DNA of 5,543 nt, from contig JALOQO010000046.1 in NCBI GenBank assembly GCA_025453305.1, forward strand, positions 1 through 5,543, given 5' to 3'. How positions within the stretch are numbered: the first letter of the stretch is position 1; each line of letters begins with the position of its first letter. Shown here one piece after another: positions 1 through 5,543 of the stretch. Under the pieces are notes generated by a model, which made no database searches, had not been told where the DNA came from, and was given only the letters and a program-made list of their open reading frames with translations. This DNA is from Patescibacteria group bacterium (GTDB lineage: Bacteria; Patescibacteriota; Saccharimonadia; Saccharimonadales; CAIOMD01). Made by a program: the position numbers and the translations under genes.

Positions 1-1
1 T

Positions 2-979
<978 letters not shown>

Positions 980-981
<2 letters not shown>

Positions 982-1339
982 ATTCTTCATCATTAGTATC
1001 ATTACAAAAATCACAATCTCCTTCGAGATCAGCCGAAACTAACATAGCAAGCCAATCTAGCTCAAAAAACAAATCATTTGTTAAATCAGCATTGGTTAAT
1101 CCTAGCTTTTCAAGAGTATCTTCAAGTAGGTTTCCACCGTCATGACAATAAGTTCCGGGATTAGTAGCTAGTAGAACTTCAGTCATAGTTTGTTTAATAT
1201 ATGGGACAAGGCTGTCTAAATCTTCTTTAGATATAGCTTCAAGAATTTTAATACGAATTAAACTAGTTATACCTTCAGCGACTCTATTATGTAAATTATA
1301 TATTTTTTGCCGTTCTTCTTTTGGAGATTTTATAGTCAT
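980..1339 (-). CDS. Unrecognised 119-residue protein encoded between atpG and atpD
   Basis: I do not recognise this protein. Standard bacterial operons run atpG directly into atpD, so its place is unusual. Its ATG overlaps the atpG stop by four bases (ATGA) and its TAA overlaps the atpD Shine-Dalgarno site, so it is almost certainly co-translated with the synthase genes at a matched position in the mRNA. The sequence looks soluble: no signal peptide or membrane segment, a basic N-terminus ('MTIKSPKEERQK'), then helix-forming stretches (about 10-57, 'GITSLIRIKILEAISKEDL'), a turn with 'TNPGTYCHDGGN' (59-70), another helical part (71-103), and a very acidic tail ending 'DCDFCNDTNDEE'. Cys65, His66, Cys109 and Cys112 (a CxxC) could bind a metal. 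The 22-56 stretch vaguely recalls small helical domains of unknown function in candidate-phyla bacteria, but I cannot assign a family. A role in assembly or regulation of F1 is only an inference from position. Codon use and composition match the flanking atp genes. Confidence 0.8.
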
Positions 1340-2181
1340 CTTATGGCCTCGGCGCCGGCGCTGATTTCGGCAAGTTCTTGCGTAATTTTGGCCTGACGGG
1401 CATTATTAAACATTAGTGTTAAGTCATCGATTAGTTCAGATGCATTATCGGTGGCGTTTTTCATGGCCAACATTCTAGAGGCTTGTTCACTGGCACGAGA
1501 TTCTAGCATATATTGTAATATCTGGGCTTCTAGAATACGGCTAACAGCTTTTTCAAAAACCGCTGTTGCATTTGGCTCGAAAGATCTATCAGATACCTTA
1601 ACTTCACTTTTTTCTATCGGTAGTAGCCGCTCAACAATAACTTCTTGTTTGATAGTGCTTACAAAATTAGTATAGATTACCGTAACATTAGAAACTTTTC
1701 CTTGGTTAAACATATCAAATATAGTATTTATTAATGGCTGTACTAAATCGATATCGATATCCGCAACATCTTGTTCATATGCACCCAAAGATTCTATGTC
1801 TTTTAATCTGGCAACAAATCTAGATGCATATTTTCCAACCGTAATCACATACTTATTACCATCTTTTTCCTTAAGACTAGCAGTAAGTGCTTTTAATACA
1901 TTTGTATTATAAGCACCCGCTAGGCCCCTATCGCTACTAATTACAATTGTTAGATTATCTAAAGTGTTTGGTGCACTAAATAAAGGGTTAGATAAAGCAT
2001 CGGGGTGCCACGCCAGACTAGCTAATAACTGTTTGGCGGTAGCAATAAATTCTTTAGGCCCAACTGCAGCTTCTTGTGATTTACGAAGTTTACTAGCAGC
2101 CACCAGTTGCATAGCTTTAGTTATCTGCTTTGTATTACTCACAGATTTTATACGATGTTTAACAGCTTGTTGGCTAGCCAT
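1336..2181 (-). CDS. atpG: F1 ATP synthase subunit gamma
   Basis: Gamma is the rotor shaft that turns inside the alpha3beta3 head and connects it to the c-ring. The 281-residue product is close to the usual 280-295. The N-terminal helix 'KHRIKSVSNTKQITKAMQ' (8-25) followed by 'LVAASKLRKSQ' is the standard gamma signature and forms one arm of the coiled coil. The central Rossmann-like domain has 'LTIVISSDRGLAGAYNTN' (77-94). The C-terminal arm 'ASEQASRMLAMKNATDNA' leads to the conserved end 'ITQELAEISAGAEAI' (266-280). The gene starts three bases after the atpA stop. AAGGTG lies nine bases before the ATG and a stronger AAGGAG fifteen bases before it. The TGA stop overlaps the next gene's ATG. 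The use of TGA as a true stop here argues against a recoded genetic code. All hallmark regions are present and nothing appears truncated. Confidence 0.97.
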   Translation of the reverse strand: MASQQAVKHRIKSVSNTKQITKAMQLVAASKLRKSQEAAVGPKEFIATAKQLLASLAWHPDALSNPLFSAPNTLDNLTIVISSDRGLAGAYNTNVLKALTASLKEKDGNKYVITVGKYASRFVARLKDIESLGAYEQDVADIDIDLVQPLINTIFDMFNQGKVSNVTVIYTNFVSTIKQEVIVERLLPIEKSEVKVSDRSFEPNATAVFEKAVSRILEAQILQYMLESRASEQASRMLAMKNATDNASELIDDLTLMFNNARQAKITQELAEISAGAEAIR

Positions 2182-2184
2182 AAA

Positions 2185-3726
2185 TTATCGCACCTTCTCC
2201 TTACCGTAGGTTCTAGCTATGGTTTCGGCTTCTTTAACAATCGTTTTAACATCTGATTCGTTAGGTTTGTCACCGTTATCTAGGGTTGTAATAAGCTTTT
2301 TATTACTCTTTTTAAGATTAGCAAGAATTCTCTCTATAGCTACTTTTGCCTCGCTTTCAAACAGGTGGTCTAGAACGCCACTTGTAGCAACTGTAATAAT
2401 AATCACTTGTTCGGCTACGCTGTATGGCTGATATTGTGGTTGTTTTAACACCTCTGTTAATAGGCGACCTCTTGCTATTCGCTGTTTGGTTTCGTCATCT
2501 AAATCGCTGGCAAATTGGGCAAAACTTGCTAGCTCCCTAAACTGGGCTAGCTCAAGTCGTAAAGTGCCGGCTACACTTTTAGTAGCTTTTGTTTGGGCGG
2601 CACCACCAACACGACTCACACTTAAGCCAACCGATATTGCTGGGCGAATACCTTGATAAAACAAATTAGTTTCTAGGTATATTTGACCATCGGTAATAGA
2701 AATAACATTAGTAGGTATATAGGCACTAACATCACCGGCTTGTGTTTCGATTATTGGAAGGGCAGTTAAGCTACCAGCCCCTAAATCATCTGATAATTTA
2801 GCAGACCTCTCTAGAAGTCTTGAATGCAGGTAAAATACATCACCTGGATATGCTTCGCGTCCAGGTGGCCTACGGAGCAGTAGTGACATTTGGCGATATG
2901 CTACAGCGTGTTTAGATAAATCATCGTAGATAATTAGGGCATGCTGTTTATTGTCTCTAAAATATTCGGCCATTGTTGTGCCGGCATAGGGTGCTAAATA
3001 AAGTAAACTCGCTGGGTCCGACGGACTAGTGGCAACTACTATGGTCTGCTCCATCACTCCTTCGTCTTTAAGTTTTTGTACCAATGCCGCTACTTTGGCG
3101 CTTTTTTGACCAACCGCAACATATACATTAACAACACCAGTTTTTTGCCTGGCTTGGTTGATCATGGTATCTATTGCGATGGCTGTTTTACCGGTTTGTC
3201 TATCACCGATAATAAGCTCTCTTTGGCCTCTTCCGATAGGTATCATTGTATCAACGGCAATTACACCGGTTGCTAGTGGTTCGTGTACACTTTTTCTATC
3301 CATAACCCCAGGGGCTTTGCGTTCTACCGGAGCCGTTTGCTTTGTGCTAATCGGCCCAAGCCCGTCTAAGGGCCTACCTAATGGGTCTACAACTCGCCCG
3401 ACCAGTTCTGGGCCAATCGGAACCTCTAGAGTAGTACCTACTAATGAAACTCTGGCTCCAGCCTTCACCTCTGTATCGGGATCTAAAAGAACAGCACCAA
3501 TCTCATCTTCGTTAAGATTAAGTGCATAGGCTTGTACTGATCCCGATTTCGTAGCGATATTAATCATATCGCTAAAACCACAATTTCTTAATCCATATAC
3601 CCATACAATACCGTCACTAACCCTAGTTACTACTCCCGACTGTTCGAAAGAGCTGTCCGATACTTGCATTGCAGTAATAGCATTTTGGAGTTCTTGGCTT
3701 AATTCTTTAATCTGCAATGATCCCAT
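2185..3726 (-). CDS. atpA: F1 ATP synthase subunit alpha
   Basis: Alpha alternates with beta in the F1 head; it binds nucleotide without turning it over and supplies the arginine finger to the catalytic site. The 513 residues match the usual 500-515. Visible parts are the N-terminal helix that meets delta (1-25), the barrel domain with '[16 protein letters not shown]' (31-46), '[15 protein letters not shown]' (108-122), Walker A 'GDRQTGKT' (174-181), Walker B 'ALIIYDD' (263-269), '[20 protein letters not shown]' (285-304), and the signature '[18 protein letters not shown]' (361-378) with the arginine finger at about Arg372. The helical C-terminal domain follows from about 380 and is complete. 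Ser365 stands where the family signature has Asn, Asp or His. The ATG follows the atpH TAA with no gap, and AAGGAG (3740-3735) lies eight bases upstream, so translation is probably coupled to delta. Confidence 0.98.
   Translation of the reverse strand: MGSLQIKELSQELQNAITAMQVSDSSFEQSGVVTRVSDGIVWVYGLRNCGFSDMINIATKSGSVQAYALNLNEDEIGAVLLDPDTEVKAGARVSLVGTTLEVPIGPELVGRVVDPLGRPLDGLGPISTKQTAPVERKAPGVMDRKSVHEPLATGVIAVDTMIPIGRGQRELIIGDRQTGKTAIAIDTMINQARQKTGVVNVYVAVGQKSAKVAALVQKLKDEGVMEQTIVVATSPSDPASLLYLAPYAGTTMAEYFRDNKQHALIIYDDLSKHAVAYRQMSLLLRRPPGREAYPGDVFYLHSRLLERSAKLSDDLGAGSLTALPIIETQAGDVSAYIPTNVISITDGQIYLETNLFYQGIRPAISVGLSVSRVGGAAQTKATKSVAGTLRLELAQFRELASFAQFASDLDDETKQRIARGRLLTEVLKQPQYQPYSVAEQVIIITVATSGVLDHLFESEAKVAIERILANLKKSNKKLITTLDNGDKPNESDVKTIVKEAETIARTYGKEKVR
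2191..2202 (-). promoter_or_regulatory. Tandem Shine-Dalgarno-like sites upstream of atpG
   Basis: AAGGAG (2202-2197) is followed directly by AAGGTG (2196-2191) inside the last codons of atpA. The second copy has the better spacing, nine bases to the atpG ATG; the first is fifteen bases away. Either could serve, and the pair supports the chosen start. Confidence 0.5.
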
Positions 3727-4122
3727 TTATTTCACTCCTTTACTAAAATTCTTTAACTTTTGTAATACCGAAACATCGTAAACTCCGCTAGCTGTGGTTA
3801 TAACCAACCCACCAATTAAAGATTCATCAATCTGCTCAATAAGCTCAACTGTTACATTTTGTTCATATTGTAATTTAATAAAATCTATAACCCTAATTCT
3901 TGTTGGCTCATCTAGGGTTCTAGCAGTCTTTACAGTAGCAACTATGTAGCCTTTTTGTTGTAAATGCCACGATACATCACCAAGCAAATACTGGCTCCGC
4001 CGTGCTTGTTTGGTGTCTACTAACCAAGCGGCCATTTGTTCTACTAGATTTGATCTATCTAAATCTTTTTTAGTTACGATATTAGAAGCTACAAATCGAG
4101 CTACGAGTGACCTACTAAGCAT
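3727..4122 (-). CDS. atpH: ATP synthase subunit delta (OSCP-type), short form
   Basis: Delta sits on top of F1 and ties it to the b-subunit stalk so that the head does not spin. The C-terminal part carries the family signature, 'IDESLIGGLVITTASGVYD' (98-116) followed by 'VSVLQKLKNF', matching the usual 'D-x-x-L-I-G-G-x-x-I ... D-x-S-x-x-x-x-L'. The product has only 131 residues against about 170-180 in most bacteria. The missing length falls in the N-terminal six-helix domain that normally grips the alpha N-termini; the start reads 'MLSRSLVARFVASNIVTKKD' and seems to keep only part of that bundle. The start overlaps the end of atpF by eight bases, and GGAG seven bases upstream (4133-4130) supports it. 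No longer start is likely, because an extended frame would run deeper into atpF. The identity rests on the C-terminal motif and on position between b and alpha. Confidence 0.92.
   Translation of the reverse strand: MLSRSLVARFVASNIVTKKDLDRSNLVEQMAAWLVDTKQARRSQYLLGDVSWHLQQKGYIVATVKTARTLDEPTRIRVIDFIKLQYEQNVTVELIEQIDESLIGGLVITTASGVYDVSVLQKLKNFSKGVK
3735..3740 (-). promoter_or_regulatory. Shine-Dalgarno site of atpA inside the end of atpH
   Basis: AAGGAG lies eight bases before the atpA ATG and within the last codons of atpH. Stop and start are directly adjacent (TAAATG), which fits re-initiation by the same ribosomes and fixes the alpha start. Confidence 0.75.
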
Positions 4123-4651
4123 TTCGCTTCTCCAGCTCTTTTTTAATCAGATCCATATCGCTAGAAGATGTAAGTTTAGACCCAATTATAATTCCTGAAA
4201 CTTCGCTAACCATTCTAGCTGTTTCGTCTTTTAGCTCGGCTCTGGCCTTAGCAATATCGCTATCAAGTTTAGTTTTGGCGTCGGCTACAATCTTTTCTGC
4301 TCGCTTACCAGCACTAATTTCTGCATTATGAATTATTGTGTTTGATTCTTTTTTAGCACTTAATACTAAGTTTTCGGCATCTGTACGAGCTTGATTTAGT
4401 AGTATATCTATGTCTTTTTGGGTATTGGCGAGATCTTTTTGAGCTTTGGCGGCCGCATCTAAGCCAGACTGAACCTCTTTATCCCTAGCATCAATAACAT
4501 CATATATTTTGCCAATCACAAACTTTTTTAAAAACAAAAATACCAATAAAAAAGTAATTGCCTGAAAAAGTAATATTTGCCAATCAAGACCCAAGGCGGC
4601 TATCCCTTGTGGTTGGGCTGATTCACTAGCTATATAAGATATTTGATTCAC
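4115..4651 (-). CDS. atpF: Fo ATP synthase subunit b (peripheral stalk)
   Basis: Subunit b is a membrane-anchored helix that holds the stator together with delta. The 178 residues show a short N-terminal segment (1-22), one membrane helix with 'WQILLFQAITFLLVFLFL' (24-41), then 'KKFVIGKIYDVIDARDKEV' at the membrane exit. A long charged, alanine-rich coiled coil follows (about 50-150; 'AAAKAQKDLANTQKDI', 'AKKESNTIIHNAE', 'GKRAEKIVADAKTKLD'), ending in 'MVSEVSGIIIGSKL', the delta-binding end. This is the ordinary length and layout for a bacterial b. The start is GTG (4651-4649), with no in-frame ATG near it that would keep the membrane helix. AGGT, overlapping the atpE TAG stop about nine bases upstream, is a modest ribosome binding site. 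The frame ends in two consecutive TAG codons, and its end overlaps the atpH start by eight bases. Only one b gene is seen, so a b homodimer is expected. Confidence 0.95.
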   Translation of the reverse strand: MNQISYIASESAQPQGIAALGLDWQILLFQAITFLLVFLFLKKFVIGKIYDVIDARDKEVQSGLDAAAKAQKDLANTQKDIDILLNQARTDAENLVLSAKKESNTIIHNAEISAGKRAEKIVADAKTKLDSDIAKARAELKDETARMVSEVSGIIIGSKLTSSSDMDLIKKELEKRNA

Positions 4652-4663
4652 TCCAATTACCTA
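4649..4663 (-). promoter_or_regulatory. atpE stop and atpF GTG start with overlapping weak ribosome binding site
   Basis: Read on the minus strand, the atpE TAG (4663-4661) runs into GGTAATTGGA and then the GTG of atpF. AGGT overlapping the stop codon is the only well-spaced Shine-Dalgarno candidate; GGA next to the GTG is too close. A weak site plus GTG may lower initiation of b relative to c, which is needed in many copies per enzyme. That last point is inference. Confidence 0.45.
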
Positions 4664-4873
4664 TGTTGTAAATACAATAATTAGTACAAACACCATAATC
4701 GCATCAACTAGGCCGGCCATAATTAAACCCATTGTAAGAATCTTGCTTTGGGCGTCTGGGTTTCTACCTACAGACTGAACAGCGGCGGCACCAATCATCC
4801 CTAAACCCAATGCTGGTCCTAAAGCACCCAGTGCAATTGTTAAACCTTTTACTAATGCTGGATCAATTTCCAT
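4661..4873 (-). CDS. atpE: Fo ATP synthase subunit c (rotor ring)
   Basis: Subunit c forms the ring that carries ions across the membrane and turns gamma. The 70-residue product is a two-helix hairpin. Helix 1 has the glycine-rich packing motif 'GALGPALGLGMIGAAA' (16-31), the polar loop is 'GRNPDA' (36-41, the usual R-Q-P loop), and helix 2 is 'GLIMAGLVDAIMVFVLIIVF' (49-68). The ion-carrying carboxylate is Asp57 in 'GLVDAI', as in E. coli 'GLVDAI', where most other bacteria have Glu. The glutamine of Na+-type rings is Leu24 here, and the residue after the carboxylate is Ala rather than Ser or Thr, so proton coupling is expected. The length is near the low end for the family. AAGGAG six bases upstream fixes the ATG. 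The gap to atpF is only nine bases. Confidence 0.97.
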   Translation of the reverse strand: MEIDPALVKGLTIALGALGPALGLGMIGAAAVQSVGRNPDAQSKILTMGLIMAGLVDAIMVFVLIIVFTT

Positions 4874-4879
4874 AACTTA

Positions 4880-4885
4880 CTCCTT
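4880..4885 (-). promoter_or_regulatory. Shine-Dalgarno site of atpE
   Basis: AAGGAG lies six bases before the ATG in the 38-base atpB-atpE spacer, the longest gap in the operon. It is a consensus site at ideal spacing, which fits the high copy number of subunit c. The rest of the spacer is AT-rich and shows no hairpin terminator. Confidence 0.75.
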
Positions 4886-4911
4886 ATTACTTAATTATTA
4901 TTATCTCATAC

Positions 4912-5543
4912 CTATACACTAGATGTTGCCTTGTTTTCAATAACCACATCTCTACTATTGTGATCGCTATGATCATCATGAGCCGAACCAATAGCTAAAT
5001 AAGTAGAAGACAACATTATAAATAAATAGGCCTGTATAAAAGAAAAGAATATTTCCATTAATATAACGGGGAACATAGCAATTGGCGCAAAATTTCCACT
5101 AATATTCATTATCACATGTAACAAAACTTCTCCGGCGTATATAACCCCAAAAAGCCTAAAGGCAAGGGTAATCATTCTTATAAATTCACCCATAAGCTCA
5201 ATAATACCAATGAAGAAGTTCATTGGATTGTACCAAGGATCCATAACGCTAAAAAAGTGTTTAAAAAAGCCTTTAACGCCCCGTTCTTTAATTGCAATCA
5301 TTTCTACAGTTAGCATTGCAATTAGAGCTAAAGCTAGTGTGCCATTAAGGTCGGTTGTAAAAGGTCTAAGTAGCGCAGCTTTTATACCCTCGTCATTGGT
5401 CACATATATAGCACCCCCCATACCCGGGAGTAGCCCTCCTAAGTTATTAAGTAAAATAAATAAAAAGAAAGCTATAAATAAAGGCAGAAATTTCTTGGCC
5501 CTAGGTTCATCGCCACCAAAGCTGTTAGTTATGTTTCCCTTAA
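4912..5543 (-). CDS. atpB: Fo ATP synthase subunit a (5' end cut by window edge)
   Basis: Subunit a forms the half-channels that pass protons to and from the c-ring. The frame stays open to the window edge, so the internal Met at 5421 is not the start; 209 residues are visible of perhaps 240-280. The visible part begins 'KGNITNSFGGDEPRAKKFLP' and enters a membrane helix ending 'NNLGGLLPG' (about 32-40). Next comes 'TTDLNGTLALAL' (62-73), the conserved 'T-A/T-D-x-N' helix. The essential arginine is in 'LAFRLFGVIYAGE' (about Arg129, equivalent to E. coli Arg210), with Glu138 after it. The last helices contain 'FIQAYLFIMLSSTYL' (168-182), with Gln170 at the position of E. coli Gln252. The tail is histidine- and aspartate-rich ('GSAHDDHSDH') and then ends. 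The gene stops with TAG 38 bases before atpE, so it heads the visible operon; its promoter lies outside the window. Confidence 0.97.
   Translation of the reverse strand, partial: KGNITNSFGGDEPRAKKFLPLFIAFFLFILLNNLGGLLPGMGGAIYVTNDEGIKAALLRPFTTDLNGTLALALIAMLTVEMIAIKERGVKGFFKHFFSVMDPWYNPMNFFIGIIELMGEFIRMITLAFRLFGVIYAGEVLLHVIMNISGNFAPIAMFPVILMEIFFSFIQAYLFIMLSSTYLAIGSAHDDHSDHNSRDVVIENKATSSV

Noticed and set aside
1336..1339. Possible TGA recoding, as in some candidate-phyla bacteria
   Set aside because: TGA ends gamma at the expected residue and no in-frame TGA was found inside any atp gene, so the standard bacterial code fits.
1352..1361. Perfect 10-base palindrome gcgccggcgc near the 3' end of atpG, a GC island in AT-rich DNA, just upstream of the 119-residue ORF
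   Set aside because: It encodes the conserved 'SAGAEA' end of gamma through GCC/GGC codons and has no room for a proper hairpin loop, so a regulatory role is not supported.
4661..4873. Na+-translocating type c-ring
   Set aside because: The Gln ligand of helix 1 and the Glu-Ser/Thr pair of helix 2 are replaced by Leu24 and Asp57-Ala58.

Overview
The window is almost entirely one F-type (F1Fo) ATP synthase operon read on the minus strand, joined at its low-coordinate end to an unrelated GC-rich gene fragment read on the plus strand. In transcription order, from high to low coordinates, the operon is atpB (subunit a, 5' end cut by the window edge), atpE (c), atpF (b), atpH (delta), atpA (alpha), atpG (gamma), an unrecognised 119-residue ORF, and the first 186 codons of atpD (beta). 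The genes overlap or lie within 38 nt of each other and most have an AAGGAG-type Shine-Dalgarno site. No internal promoter or terminator is apparent, so a single polycistronic mRNA is likely. atpC (epsilon) would be expected after atpD but is not in the window.

The operon is AT-rich and uses TAA, TAG and TGA as ordinary stops, so there is no sign of TGA recoding. Its short delta subunit, compact c subunit and the wording of the beta and gamma subunits (for example beta 'IDLICPI' before Walker A) suggest a candidate-phyla bacterium of the Patescibacteria/CPR type, perhaps Saccharibacteria. That placement is inferred from remembered family features, not from a search. The c subunit carries an aspartate (D57) at the ion site and lacks the Na+-type glutamine and Glu-Ser/Thr ligands, so the enzyme is predicted to be proton-coupled. 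Subunits a, b and c form the membrane part, delta and b the peripheral stalk, gamma the rotor shaft, and alpha and beta the catalytic head.

Positions 1 to about 430 are clearly richer in G+C and encode, on the plus strand, an internal piece of a secreted tripeptidyl-aminopeptidase-like alpha/beta hydrolase. Both this gene and atpD are broken at the same place (about 412-431), in opposite orientation, and the roughly 19 shared bases there fit the expected coding sequence of both. This looks like an assembly or amplification chimera at a short overlap rather than biology, so the first ~430 bases should not be assigned to the operon's organism without read-level support.

The most interesting biological item is the 119-residue ORF between atpG and atpD, a place where standard bacterial atp operons have no gene. 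It is translationally coupled to atpG through an ATGA overlap, its stop codon overlaps the atpD ribosome binding site, and it has a cysteine/histidine pattern that could bind metal. There is no gene-free stretch longer than 38 bases inside the operon.
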